From: Parietaria judaica
Taxonomy: Eukaryota > Streptophyta > Magnoliopsida > Rosales > Urticaceae
NCBI GenBank assembly: GCA_954871525.1
Contig: OX940863.1
Coordinates: 38,364,501-38,428,500 of the forward strand
DNA: 64,000 nt
Reading direction: 5' to 3'
Part shown: in pieces, positions 22,301-33,397 of the stretch
How positions within the stretch are numbered: the first letter of the stretch is position 1
Layout of the letters: each line of letters begins with the position of its first letter
The notes under the pieces: model-generated
Database searches by the model: none
Told to the model about the DNA's origin: nothing
The model's input: only the letters and a program-made list of their open reading frames with translations
Position numbers and translations under genes: made by a program

Positions 22301-23654
22301 TCGGGATGAAATACACCTGGGTCATCAGACGCTGGTCGCCATTCTTGCACTCGAACAGGATCGACCCTCTGCCTCTGATCTCTACGACTGATCCGTCGCC
22401 GAATTTCACGCTACCCGTGATCTTCTCATCGAGCTCTTCAAACTTAGCTCGGTCCCCAGTCATGTGGTTGCTAGCTCCGTTGTCTAAGTACCATATGTCG
22501 GTACTGACCTTCTTCTCTCCGTCTACGAGGAGGTTTGCAATAACCTTATCCTCGATGAGGAAAACCTTCTCGCTGGTCTCCTCCGGACAGGTCTGCTCGG
22601 CCTCTGGGCTGATCGGCACACTGATCACTTCTGCCCGGGCCTTGGCGTCACACTCGCCATTCTGTTCGTCCAGGTGCGTTTCCTGCTCGGCAAACAACAA
22701 TGCCGGCTGGTCGTCTGGGAATCTTGCTAGATTCTCCTCTTCGCCCTGGTTCCTGCTCCGGCACTCAGATGCAAAGTGCCCAAGCTTCTGACAATTGTAG
22801 CACTTCACTGTGCTCTTGTCTCTCCTGGTCGTGCCTTCCTGACGGGTAGATCCACTGCCGCGACCACGCATGTCCCGACCTCGACCCCGTCCACGACCCT
22901 GTCCGCGTCCTCGGACTTCTCCACCAAAGCTGTTCCGACCTGAGGGTCTTGTAGAAAACTCGGCTCCCCCGGTTTTCCGCTGTCTGGCCGTCCACTCTTC
23001 ATGCGTGAGCAGGAGGTTCTTCTCCTCGTCTTTGTCACCGTAACCCCGGAGTCTCTCCTCGTGGGCCTTGAGACGACCAACAACCTCCTCGACCGACATG
23101 GTCTTGAGATCGCCGAACTGCTCGATCGATGTCACGATCTGCATGTACCTGTGAGGCACTGCTCGGAGAAACTTCTTGACGACGGTGGTCTCCTCCACCT
23201 TGTCTCCCAGCGAGCGTATGCCGGTCACAATGGACGTGAGCCGCATAGCGAAATCATCAATTGATTCGCTCTCCCTCATTCTCATGACCTCGAACTCACT
23301 CTTCAAGGTCTGGACCTTTGCCTCCTTGACGCGATCTGCGCCCATGTGCATGGTCTGAAGAGTTTTCCATGCTTCCTTCGCGGAATCTTTCTCGGCAAGC
23401 ATGAGAAGAACTTCTTCCGGAACTGCTTGGTAGATAGCGGCTAGAGCCATTCTTTCCTTGCGCCCTTTGACACCGCCGTTCTCTACGGCCTCCCATACTC
23501 CCTGCGCCTGCAGATTCACCCTCATCTTCAACGCCCACACGGCGTAATTGCTCTTCGTGAGCATGGGGTAATGGAGTGTAACTGTGCTTTCTCTGGAGTC
23601 TGATTTTTGCGCAACCAAAGCTCCGTCGATTGGTGACTCTGATGATGAAGACAT
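19068..23654 (-). CDS. Copia gag-pol polyprotein, uninterrupted
   Basis: A 1528-aa single ORF from ATG 23654 (MSSSSES); the frame is open further upstream but with no ATG. Order and rough residues: gag with NYAVWALKM near 36, zinc knuckle [14 protein letters not shown] at 285-298, aspartic protease DNGASNH near 391, GAG-pre-integrase ([12 protein letters not shown]), integrase core with D586, D649 (TDRGGEF) and E685, reverse transcriptase from about 940 with [10 protein letters not shown] and YVDD at 1105-1108, and RNase H with TDSDLAG, CEAEF and YVDNKSA. The order integrase before RT defines Copia. All catalytic residues looked for are present. The frame runs past the normal end (LLGVKRME...) through the polypurine tract into the 3' LTR, adding about 100 residues. 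It supplies capsid, protease, integrase and RT for its own transposition. Confidence 0.96.
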   Translation of the reverse strand: MSSSSESPIDGALVAQKSDSRESTVTLHYPMLTKSNYAVWALKMRVNLQAQGVWEAVENGGVKGRKERMALAAIYQAVPEEVLLMLAEKDSAKEAWKTLQTMHMGADRVKEAKVQTLKSEFEVMRMRESESIDDFAMRLTSIVTGIRSLGDKVEETTVVKKFLRAVPHRYMQIVTSIEQFGDLKTMSVEEVVGRLKAHEERLRGYGDKDEEKNLLLTHEEWTARQRKTGGAEFSTRPSGRNSFGGEVRGRGQGRGRGRGRDMRGRGSGSTRQEGTTRRDKSTVKCYNCQKLGHFASECRSRNQGEEENLARFPDDQPALLFAEQETHLDEQNGECDAKARAEVISVPISPEAEQTCPEETSEKVFLIEDKVIANLLVDGEKKVSTDIWYLDNGASNHMTGDRAKFEELDEKITGSVKFGDGSVVEIRGRGSILFECKNGDQRLMTQVYFIPKLKSNIISLGQMTEIGNTVLLQGSYLKMWTKEGELLMKVERTPNRLYKILLKTCQPVCLMASMADPAWLWHARLGHVNFHALKMMGEKKMAFGVPKIEHPDQLCECCMIAKQARIPFPIKAKFRAERPLQLVHADLCGPVTPATLAGNKYFLLLVDDYSRWMWVYMLKEKSGAFEVFKKFKKIVENGSVHRLKVLRTDRGGEFTSQQFGEFCDQEGVQRHLSAPHTPQQNGVVERRNRTVMNTARSLLKSMQVPARFWAEAVRHAVYLLNRLPTKALGERTPYQAWKGKKPHLEHLKVFGCTAHVKIAGPHLKKLDDRSQKMVYLGVEEGSKAHRLYDPRRGRLQVSRDAVFEEEMKWDWRDENGEPEQNSVEFIVEDDQDVAEQKQPGTPSSETILPETREPSPDTPRTPSPSRTSPSSSGDSSIKDGPRGFRPLADVYDQTQEVEMSLEELSLLCAEEPANYQEAAAEQEWQEAMKKEMESIEKNRTWELTDLPKGHNPIGLKWVYKLKKDTEGNVLKHKARLVAKGYVQRKGIDFEEVFAPVARLDTIRLILALAAHRGWEIHHLDVKSAFLNGDLEEEVYVKQPEGFGVTGKEQKVYKLSKALYGLKQAPRAWNIRLDKSLKNLGFTKCLSEQAVYTRSTGQETLIVGVYVDDLIVTGSSAGGVDGFKQQMMAEFEMSDLGLLSYYLGLEVEQKKDCITLKQSAYAKKILKQFEMADCNSSKYPMEAKLQLGKDAEGRRVDPTEYRRVIGCLRYLTHTRPDISHAVGIVSRYMEKPTSAHQQAVKHILRYVKGTTDYGIQYNRGSGAEVLVGFTDSDLAGDIDDRKSTGGMAFYLNGNLITWQSQKQQTVALSSCEAEFMAATAAACQAMWLKGLLSEVTGSEQRPATLYVDNKSAIALMKNPVFHGRSKHIDTKFHYIRECVEKREIIVEFVNTREQRADILTKALGRVKFEEMRELLGVKRMEASQAYGGECELKLDLVRMTTRTQDGQKHLRGVSPGTDQNKRRTAVQPSSGEHEQNIRIEGKPGQRQTSRPARGQRSCPGRKRKLYPERKTRNLRSKQIKSKIRRDYLG
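19371..19383 (-). other. Polypurine tract of the Copia element
   Basis: The minus strand reads acgggggagaa directly before the 3' LTR (TGTGAGC). It is also read as codons within the polyprotein frame. Confidence 0.85.
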
Positions 23655-23668
23655 TTTCTTCGATTGAA

Positions 23669-23681
23669 GCTCTGATACCAC
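23669..23681 (-). other. Primer-binding site of the Copia element
   Basis: tggtatcagagct on the minus strand, two to three bases inside the 5' LTR; complementary to the initiator tRNA-Met 3' end. Confidence 0.9.
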
Positions 23682-23682
23682 T

Positions 23683-24225
23683 TGTTGGATCCCAATTCAC
23701 GGATCTGCAAAGAACACGAATAACACCAAAAGAAATCGAAACAAAAATAAAGGACACAAACTTTTGGGAGAAGAAATTCTCTGATTAATAATCGAAGGCA
23801 ATACAAGAAGATAAACTCAAAATTCTAATGGACTCTACACAATACAAAGTGTACATGCTAGGTATATTTATAGCCTCACATAGGCGAAACCCTAGCTACC
23901 CAAATCGCACAAAATCAGGAAACTACCCTAAATAATCTCGCCGAATCTTTGACTTGATTTGCTTGCTCCTCAAGTTACGCGTCTTCCTTTCTGGGTAGAG
24001 TTTCCTTTTCCTGCCCGGACAGCTTCTCTGTCCCCGAGCTGGCCTGCTCATCTGCCTCTGGCCGGGCTTGCCTTCTATCCGGATGTTCTGCTCGTGTTCA
24101 CCCGAGCTGGGCTGAACAGCTGCCCGTCTTCTGTTCTGGTCGGTACCCGGGCTGACTCCTCGCAAGTGTTTCTGCCCGTCCTGGGTTCTGGTCGTCATCC
24201 GGACTAAGTCAAGCTTAAGCTCACA
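23683..24225 (-). repeat. 5' LTR of the Copia element
   Basis: 543 bp, TG...CA. A TATA-type motif GGCTATAAAT on the minus strand (about 23866-23875) would drive the element. Confidence 0.95.
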
Positions 24226-24230
24226 CGAAC

Positions 24231-24683
24231 GGGAAGAGTAAAAATACAGTAAGGGAGGATTCATGTTTCTTAACGAAGAAAAGGTAATACTAGAGGATGA
24301 CAAAAGTCAGGCTACTTGGCGCGGGGATCCTCACAAAGCCCGACCAATCACTCTCTATTGTCGATCTATTTTATCGACTGAGCGCCTTACTGAGAGCTTC
24401 TTCGGATCAAGTTATTGGCTTGGGAGAGAGAGCCTCTTTGGAGCCCACCCGTCTTTGAAGAGTTTTGGTGTCTTATATAGGCGAACTAGGGATGTGTGTG
24501 TGGAAGGCCCCGAGGGGCGTCGAAGGTGCAACCCTCCTTTCTTATCAATCAAGTGTTCGAGTGAATGGGATTTTTGATGTGCACAGACAACTATGGTGGT
24601 TCCGACTAACCGCTTGGCTATGTGTTTTTTTTTTTTTAAAAAAAAAAAAAATCCAAATTCTAGAAAACAAATTTAGAATCATG

Positions 24684-24714
<31 letters not shown>

Positions 24715-26041
24715 GAAATTTACATAGAAAACAGAAAACAAATCAAAATTCTTTTTTATATTCTTCCAAATGATTTCTTTCTTTCTCTCTCCTAGTATAA
24801 CTATTTCAATATATATTTTATTATTTTTCTTTTTCTAGGAACTTCGGATGGACACATAATATATACTTTTTATGGGGTATCTTTATTATTTGATAAAAGG
24901 GAATTTATTTAATTAATTTTCTCTATATTGAATAAATCAATTTCAACACGAAATGTGCTCTGGAAACCCGTTTTACAAAATTAAAAAGCCCGAAACGAAG
25001 TTAAAGGTTAAAAACGACTAATGGCTCGGTCGGCACGCAAAACAGGGGTCCCGGGGGGGCTCGCGCGATGTGGCCCCAAAGGGGCGCGTGGGGGTGCATG
25101 AAGCGCGCCGTAGCAGCCCGCTACGGCTCGTAAGCCCCCGAAAATAAATTTTATTTGTTATGAGGTTTCCGACTATTAACTTTTAACTATTTAGAGGCCC
25201 CGGGCCCTCCTATAAATAGAAGTTTCATTTCAACGAAATGGTAACTCATTCCAACGCTCTCTTCTACTATATAAATCTTGATTCCATTTCTATAAATAGA
25301 ATATTTGGTATTAACTCCGAACCGGAGGTGAATAGGGTGGTACGCCCTCCCGTTCCCCTAACCGGAGAGTTACCAGTTTTACAAGATTTGAGAGCTAGTA
25401 AGGAATGATTGGTCGGTCCGAGCCCCGGCGTCAAGAGAGAGTTTACGGTCTGGTCGCCATTCTTCCCTACGGAGAATCTTGTTTTCAGTGGTCATCAACC
25501 TTTATCCCGAATCCATTCCGAACGCTCCGGCGTAGGTTTGGAGATTTTTTGGTAATGGGTTGGAGGACCTGCTACCGGATCTCCAACTAATGGAAAGTGT
25601 GACCCCCTCAATCTTCAAGAATCCAAACATCTAGCCCAAGAAAGTCAACAAACGGTGATTGGCCCGGCCCAATATCCAGCTTTGGGCCGCTACAATTTTT
25701 CAGCATCAACATATACCATTGGAAAACTTACACCGAGAAGAATCTAATGATAGGTGGGACATTATAATTTTGACGTATTTTTAAAAAAATATTACTTTTT
25801 TATTTATTTCAATAAAGTTGAAAAAAAAACATAAACAAACAGTAAAATATTTTAGGGAAACCAAACAGTATTTTAACAGGCAATACGAAATGTGTTTTCA
25901 TATCATTAACAAACTAATATTTATGATCATTTTACGCATAAATTTGCCCGGGCACCCTTTAGTTTTAATTAACGAGAAACAATCAATCAATAAGAACAAA
26001 TAAAAAATCTTACACGCCATGTCTTCTGCACACTAGCTATA
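24231..26041. other. Unassigned, probably old LTR-derived DNA
   Basis: No credible gene. Poly-T/A runs lie at 24626-24650 and 24684-24710. A GC-rich block at 25040-25140 contains a small hairpin (gccgtagc/gctacggc, 25107-25127). ctcctataaatagaag near 25208 looks like an LTR promoter. Neither paired LTRs nor a TSD were seen. Confidence 0.3.
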
Positions 26042-26046
26042 GTTAC

Positions 26047-26958
26047 TGTTAATGCTCGAAAATGGATCAACTTTAATGTGGCCCAATTCGTGATTTTGGG
26101 CCGCGCCCAATGCTCGCTTGGAGGTTGGATCGGGCTGATTCTTCGTGGCCGGGGTTGAGTCGTTGCCCCAGGCGAGGCGACGGGGTCCGCGATGTCTTCG
26201 TGGAGATGCGACTCGTCGTTGTATGGTGGTGAGTTCCTGCAAAATGAACAAACGATGCCGGACGTCACAAGATGAAGGCTGCCTACGTACCCAAATGGGA
26301 TCAGGGCATCACGTAGTTCAGTGTTAGTGGGTGTTCAAATGGGGTGAGACGTCTGATTGTATGTCTCTGGGGGGTCGGAGATATTTTCCGATACATTTCT
26401 CTTTGTTTCCTTTTCCGAGAACGCCCTCCGAATCTGGAGAGAAACAAGAATAACGTCGCTCCCGAGCTAGGCTCACCGAAGTTCGTTAGTCTCAGACCTC
26501 GTCTCTTTTAAGGAACGATATCACTCCTCGAGCTTGGCTCGTCAGAGTATCGACCCCGGACCTTTGTCCTTAGGAGAGGGAATGAGACATGAACTCAGAG
26601 TGAGGCACAGTGGGGGGACTTTATTACTTGTTTTACTTCTCCATATTAGTCGGGCGATATTACGTCGGAAAAGATGAGAGAAACGGTAAACGGAGTTTTC
26701 CGGAATTGAGAGAATCCTCTCGGAGTTGAGAGAATGTCTAGATTTTTATGCTCTCTTCTCCTCTCTTTTTTGTTGGCCGAATCCCCCTCCCTCCCCTTCA
26801 AGTGAAGAGACCTGGTATTTATAGATATGGAAACATAATAAAGGGGGCAAATGGGTGTTGCACGTTTTGGTTTGCATGGGGCATGTTAATGATTATAAGC
26901 TTAGATGAGGCATGTATGTGCATGGGGCATATTGCCCACCTCTTCTTCGTTATATCTG

Positions 26959-27004
<46 letters not shown>

Positions 27005-27216
27005 AAAGTGAAACAATATTGCACGATTGGATTGGGCACAAGTCAAGTGGCAATATGTAGCCTCATCTAAAATTTATATTATATATATATATATATATAT
27101 AAATTGTGTGATAAGAAATTATGCAGATCATTTGTACATATATATATATATATTATTTTGGGCCGTATTTCTCGTTGGGCCGTTATTTTTTGAGGGCGCA
27201 AAAAATACCCGTAACA
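26047..27216 (-). repeat. 3' LTR of the LARD-like element
   Basis: 1170 bp; on the minus strand it begins TGTTACGGG and ends GCATTAACA. It contains a long TA microsatellite (26965-27001) and others at 27076 and 27138. A TATA motif (minus TATAAATA) is at 26816-26823. Confidence 0.93.
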
Positions 27217-27285
27217 TTAACCCCCCAGTTTCTTGAGAAATTAAATTTGTCGAGAAACTTTTCCTTTTTACGTTATTTCTCCGGG

Positions 27286-27645
27286 GTATGCTCCGTAGCG
27301 TCTTATGTACCATGCATGGTGACAGAGCGTCTTTGTATTTTGCCAGGGTATGCGCCATAGCGTCTTACGTGCCGGGCGTTGCGCCGGAGCGACTTGTTTA
27401 ATTTGCCGGTATGCGCCGTAGCGTCTTACGTGCCGGGCGTTGCGCCGGAGCGACTTGTTAATTTTCCGGTATGCGCCGTAGCGTCTTACGTGCCGGGCGT
27501 TGCGCCGGAGCGACTTGTTAATTTGCCGGTATGCGCCGTAGCGTCTTACGTGCCGGGCGTTGCGCCGGAGCGACTTGTTAATTTGCCGGTATACGCCGTA
27601 GCGTCTTACGTGCCGGGCGTTGCGCCGGAGCGACTTGTTATTTTA
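27286..27645. repeat. Six ~60-bp tandem repeats
   Basis: Units start ggtatgcgccgtagcg at about 27286, 27348, 27409, 27469, 27529 and 27589. The last four are almost identical and the first two diverged. The repeat length of 60 keeps one frame open, but this is not evidence for a protein. Confidence 0.9.
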
Positions 27646-27649
27646 TTTA

Positions 27650-28930
27650 TTGCGGCGACCGTGATTTTTCTCGAGGTTACTGCAGCAACCGAGATGAAAG
27701 TGAGGTCGTCTACGTTCAAATAGAGATCTCATGGCCATTGACGTGATTGATAAAGGTCTTGGGGCCGTTGGCGTGGTCGAAAAAGACCTTGTGGCCGTTG
27801 ACGTGGCTGAGAAGAATCTAGTGGCCATTGACGTTGCCGAGAAGAATCTTGTGTGGCCGTTGACGTGGCTGAGAAGGATCTCGAGGTCGATGAGGCGACC
27901 GTGTTGGCTTTTGATGTCGTCATGGTGATTGCGATGGATATTCAAAGACGTCGTTGAGGTGACCGCAATGGCTTTTTTAAGGTCGGTGATATGACCGAGA
28001 TTAAACGCAAGGTCGTCGAGTCGACCGTGGCAACTCTTGAGGTTAGCGATGCGACCGAGATGCGACTCGAGGTCGATGAGGTGACCGTGATGGCCCTTCG
28101 AGGTCGTTGAGGTGACCGCGATGGCTCTTTTGAGGTCGGATGATACGACCTAGATCAAACGCGACGTCTCCAAGGCGACCGTGGTAGCTTTTGAAGTTGG
28201 CGATGCGATCGAGATGAAACTCGAGGTTGTATAAAGTGAACGAGATGAATCTCAAGTTTGTATGAATTGACCGAGATGAAACTCAAGGCCTTTTGAAGCG
28301 ATCGACACAAAATTTGAGGTTGTTGAGGTGATCGACGTGAAGCTCGACATAATTTTTGCGATTGACTTCGCCTTGCTACCATCGGTGAAGTAGTGAACTA
28401 TGACAATTGCGTATTCAACCCCCCAGGATTTCCCTGGGCAGCTACTTGATTAAGTCGTATCTCTTTTTTGCAAAGAGACGTGGAACCATGATCGTGTTCA
28501 ATGAGACGAAATGTTGGCGTAAGATCTGAGCGAAGCTCTGCATTTTTCGTATTTAACGTCATTTTGTGAGCGATAGATCTCGGGGCCGTTGACGCAACCC
28601 TGAAATATCTCAAGGTCGTTGGGACGACCAACGTTGATGTTGAGGTCATTGAGACGACTGATGAGAGCGTGGTATATCTCGGGGTCGATGATCCGACCGT
28701 GATAGAATACGAGGTCGTTGAGGTAACAATGATGGATATTGCCATCGTTTGAGGGGACCGAGATGAAACTCAAGGTCGTTGATGTGACCGTAATAGATCG
28801 TGAGGTCGTTGAAGCGACCGATATGAAGCTTGAATTCATTGACACAACCGTGGTTGGTTTCGAGGCCGCTGAAGCAACCGTGACTCGTCGTTGATACGAC
28901 CGTGATAAAATTTGAGGACGTTGAATCTTC
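27650..28930. repeat. Long array of degenerate ~35-bp repeats
   Basis: Dozens of imperfect copies around gaggtcgttgaggtgaccg and gaccgagatgaaactcgagg fill the middle of the LARD interior. ORFs on either strand here are low-complexity products of the repeat. Confidence 0.75.
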
Positions 28931-30148
28931 GATCGTTCTGCTATCCGGATCGGGCTTTCGGTGTCTTCGGAGTTTGATCGTTGTCGTACTCGGGTTGGGC
29001 GTTCGACGTTGTACTCGAGATTCGAACGTTAGTCGTTATCTACCCGAATGTGGAGTTTGACTTCGTCTTTCGAGATTCGGACTACGAATCTTGAGACTCG
29101 AATTTTGATCATCGCGCCAACAAGGTGGGCCCTTAATATATATTAGGGGGTTTCGCTTCATCTGGGCATGGGCCGAAGAGCAACCCTCGTGGAGGCAGGA
29201 CACTAACCGTTGTGATCATTGCAGCGAGGCTCTCCGGAGCCGAAACTATGAAGCTTTGGGTGTAACTCGGCGAAAGGCGATGGTGCGTGACGTCCGTCGG
29301 TGAATTTTTGAGCTTGCAGCGACTCGATGGCAGCCAACGGAGGTAGACGGCGTGGTTTTTCACGACGATGTCTTAGATGTCTTCTCGACACGTGAAGACG
29401 CATGCATGGAGTTGCTTGGAGTAGCGGGCTTACTTTGCGAGAGGGCTGGTCTTGTTCGGGCCTTCGTCGTGGTGCCGGGGCGCTTTGGCTTGTCAGCGTC
29501 GTGCTAGCCGTTTTGCCGGGGAAGAAGCAGCGTGGTGGAGTTTAAGCGAGGGTCTTGTGCGTGCGAGGCTTGGACAGCGGCTAGGGCTGCTAGCGCTGCG
29601 TCGAAATGCTATGGCAGCCTCGTCGGCTTACAGCAGCGAAGTTTCCCGGGATGGAGACGACGAAGCCTTCGCTGTGTTGTGGCCTTGCTGGAAACCTGCT
29701 TCCTTCCTTGCTCTTTTATTTTTATTTTATCGCATTCATATATTTGTTTTATGTGTATAATATGTATTTTTGTATATATATACATATGTGTATCAGGGTA
29801 TCAGGGAATAATATGTAATATTATAAGGATGAATAATATATTTATTCGCTGATCATGTTTTTGTTTTGCTCTACACATAAAGGGTATATATATGTAATAT
29901 ATGTGTATAATATATATTTGCTTTATTTTGTGTGTTTTTTTTTTGTTTGTTGTGTATATATATATATACAAACACGTGTGTATGCTCGACGGACGCCTCA
30001 TCGGCGGTGTGCGTGCGTTGTATTTGGTGTGGAGCGACCGTGGTGGTGCTGCGGTCGTTGAGTGACCGAGACGGCTCCCAGATCGTTGAGTGTGCTGGTA
30101 AGGGACTCGAGGCTTAAACTCGCGAGCCCCCTCCTTCTAGCGCCAAAA
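28931..30148 (-). other. 5' internal region of the LARD-like element
   Basis: The GC-richer unique part (29110-29700) and an AT-rich TA-microsatellite part (29700-29990), ending in the primer-site-like sequence at 30121-30145. No conserved gag motif was recognised. Confidence 0.5.
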
Positions 30149-31060
30149 TGTTAATGCTCGAAAATGGATCAACTTTAATGTGGCCCAATTCGTGATTTTG
30201 GGCCGCGCCCAATGCTCGCTTGGAGGTTGGATCGGGCTGATTCTTCGTGGCCGGGGTTGAGTCGTTGCCCCAGGCGAGGCGATGGGGTCCGCGATGTCTT
30301 CGTGGAGATGCGACTCGTCGTTGTATGGTGGTGAGTTCCTGCAAAATGAACAAACGATGCCGGACCTCACAAGATGAAGGCTGCCTACGTACCCAAATGG
30401 GATCAGGGCATCACGTAGTTCAGTGTTAGTGGGTGTTCAAATGGGGTGAGACGTCTGATTGTATGTCTCTGGGGGGTCGGAGATATTTTCCGATACATTT
30501 CTCTTTGTTTCCTTTTCCGAGAACGCCCTCCGAATCTGGAGAGAAACAAGAATAACGTCGCTCCCGAGCTAGGCTCACCGAAGTTCGTTAGTCTCAGACC
30601 TCGTCTCTTTTAAGGAACGATATCACTCCTCGAGCTTGGCTCGTCAGAGTATCGACCCCGGACCTTTGTCCTTAGGAGAGGGAATGAGACATGAACTCAG
30701 AGTGAGGCACAGTGGGGGGACTTTATTACTTGTTTTACTTCTCCATATTAGTCGGGCGATATTACGTCGGAAAAGATGAGAGAAACGGTAAACGGAGTTT
30801 TCCGGAATTGAGAGAATCCTCTCGGAGTTGAGAGAATGTCTAGATTTTTATGCTCTCTTCTCCTCTCTTTTTTGTTGGCCGAATCCCCCTCCCTCCCCTT
30901 CAAGTGAAGAGACCTGGTATTTATAGATATGGAAACATAATAAAGGGGGCAAATGGGTGTTGCACGTTTTGGTTTGCATGGGGCATGTTAATGATTATAA
31001 GCTTAGATGAGGCATGTATGTGCATGGGGCATATTGCCCACCTCTTCTTCGTTATATCTG

Positions 31061-31098
<38 letters not shown>

Positions 31099-31168
31099 AA
31101 AGTGAAACAATATTGCACGATTGGATTGGGCACAAGTCAAGTGGCAATATGTAGCCTCATCTAAAATT

Positions 31169-31199
<31 letters not shown>

Positions 31200-31316
31200 A
31201 ATTGTGTGATAAGAAATTATGCAGATCATTTGTACATATATATATATATATATTATTTTGGGCCGTATTTCTCGTTGGGCCGTTATTTTTTGAGGGCGCA
31301 AAAAATACCCGTAACA
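30149..31316 (-). repeat. 5' LTR of the LARD-like element
   Basis: 1168 bp, paired with 26047-27216 at an offset of 4102. The TATA motif corresponds to 30918-30925. Confidence 0.93.
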
Positions 31317-31321
31317 GTTAC

Positions 31322-33397
31322 CAATCTAAATTTTTTCAACTACAATTAAAAAACTTACATAGATAATTTTAACGAGGAGGTCTTGGTAATATCATATTAG
31401 TTTGCACATGGAGTAATTCGTAGTACACGAATCGCAATAATGAAAACGTACAAATAAATTAATGTAGTAGTTAGTTATACTTATAATGCATTCATGGTCA
31501 TTGTTTGTGTCATAATGTTTCTTGGGTTTGATAGAACTTAATTTAAATGACAAATTAAATGCATAAATTGAACTCATAAAACTCGCAGTGTCTAGTTAGT
31601 AAGCCCTCGGGTGTTGTGCAATTTGCATGTGCCAACTCAGTTGAATCCCATAAGATTGCCGATAATAATATTTGAGAAACCATAGCCTTTGAAAACGTTT
31701 GTGATGATGAGAGCATATTATAGAGTTACAAGCCATGTGCATGTTCATGTAGTTGCTTCCTTACGAGAAATCTAGAATGCTAGTTTGAAGAGAAAGTCTC
31801 GTATTTTAGGTGTTTTGCCGCAAATATCTTCGAGAAGAGGGAGCTCGAACTAAGCCCAACAAGTACTATTTTTGCGACGTATAAAATGTTATAAATCGTA
31901 GACGCCTAACTAATGAGTATATTTTTAGGAATTTTTTTTTACACTTTGATAATATTAAAAATATATTCCACTATGAAAAACAAAAGTAAAATATATTGCA
32001 CTTGCACTTTTTTTTTTTTTTTTTTGACTATTTTACTGTAAATATCCCGTTTATTAGATTGTTGGGATTAGATAGCAATAAATGGCACTAGCTTGAGGTT
32101 GCTTCTTGAGCTTTCTTTAGAATGACTCAAATCACAACTTTGTCGCTCATAATCTTTGAAATGCCCTTATGGATTTGGACAATCTTTGATGTCATTCTCA
32201 ACTAAGATATGGTTCAACTTGTACTATATTCTGTATCTGAATTGTGGTCCAAAGTTGTCTTGCAACAAAGATATTATATGCACATCCCTTCTTTTGGGTG
32301 AATTTGGATCTGCAAGGGCATATAGGTCATACCATGTGTTTACAGTGAGAATGTGAACTTCAAATTAAATTGGGCTAGGGGTAAATGGTAATACTGAATT
32401 GGGTCCGGCATGACCTGTCGGTGTCGTGGAACGAGCACCGGGAAATTGTTGGAATGTTTCTGTGAAATGTTGCGTGTTTGGTTGTTTAAGTATTCTCAAT
32501 CTCGAGTAATAATTTGATGCAAAAATCAAAATTTAATCAGTTCCGATTGCACAAACTTAAGTGAGTTTTGTCGCTGAGGTATTTCTTTGAAACTTCATCG
32601 TTATCCGTGTGCACGACTCCTCAACTTCTCAACCCCTCGGAATCCCAATTCAAGAGCTTTAACTCCTCGAGTCTCTATCTTGTCCAACACATTGCTTCAT
32701 GAACTTTTACGAATATGTAGACTGGAAACCACTTCATCAGACTACTAGGCCTTTCTCAGGAATTAAACGACAACACATTGGATACTTCCGAGGGAGAAAA
32801 TTCGTGTTTTTGCATATAGAAGATCATTTGGTCAAAGCTGAAGAAACAAAGTGATCAATGTATATCCGAACGACAAATGATTGGTAAAAACGAAGTTGGT
32901 ATATTGGTTCATTGAATAGGCATGTCCATTTGTTGCAAATGTCTTTCTTTGACAGCTAAAAGGGAAACCTAGTTAATGCAATTAACCCTCTAAATATGGG
33001 TTAAAAATCTGAACTTGAGTTCTATTTTTACCAAATTAAAAAAATATATCCTCTAGAATTCTGATTCTACAAACATTCGATACCCAGAATATTCTTGTTC
33101 TGTTATTTTTTAAAATTCATTTTCTTTTATCCAATGATTCAAATTTATATAAAATTAAAATCCACCTGCTTAGATTTAACATTTTCAAATACACAAACCA
33201 CTTTCTTGAAGGAAAAAATAAGCCAAATTGTACCTTCTTTAATACATGTTACCCTTCTAGGATGGATATTACACTTCGAATCAAAATTTTAAAATACAAT
33301 GCTTATAAAAGGCAGATGTACACGATTTTAAAGATATACCGATGAGTAAATTATAAGTATTAAATGCCGATGTCAAGTGTAAAAAAATTAAATATAT
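31322..33397. other. AT-rich intergenic DNA, no gene recognised
   Basis: Only short chance ORFs are seen. I found no LTR, TIR, RNA gene or conserved protein motif. Confidence 0.35.

Larger units (their letters stand above)
18828..24225 (-). mobile_element. Complete Ty1/Copia LTR retrotransposon
   Basis: 5398 bp flanked by the 5-bp TSD cgaac (18823-18827 and 24226-24230). LTRs of 543 bp (23683-24225 as 5', 18828-19370 as 3') start TGTGAGC and end ATCCAACA on the minus strand and differ at five positions by eye (about 0.9%), so insertion is recent. A tRNA-iMet primer site, a polypurine tract and an uninterrupted polyprotein are present. It is the only retrotransposon here that looks potentially autonomous. 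Confidence 0.96.
26047..31316 (-). mobile_element. Non-coding LTR retrotransposon (LARD-like) with minisatellite interior
   Basis: 5270 bp flanked by the TSD gttac (26042-26046 and 31317-31321). The two LTRs (30149-31316 as 5', 26047-27216 as 3') differ at about two substitutions plus TA-repeat length. Inside the 5' LTR on the minus strand is ttttggcgctagaaggaggg, a primer-site-like sequence. Before the 3' LTR is the polypurine tract gaaactggggggttaa. The 2.9 kb interior has no gag or pol, only repeat arrays. It must have been mobilised by another element's proteins, and recently. Confidence 0.93.

Noticed and set aside
19104..23358. Many plus-strand ORFs across the Copia element
   Set aside because: They are antisense shadows of the intact 1528-aa minus-strand polyprotein.
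27379..27723. A 114-aa plus-strand ORF with a repeated VCAVASYVPGVAPERLVNLP pattern
   Set aside because: It is the 60-bp minisatellite read in one frame; 60 is divisible by three, so openness is automatic. There is no conserved start or flanking domain.
27643..28845. Several repeat-rich ORFs on both strands in the LARD interior
   Set aside because: They are low-complexity translations of the ~35-bp degenerate array, with no recognised fold or family.
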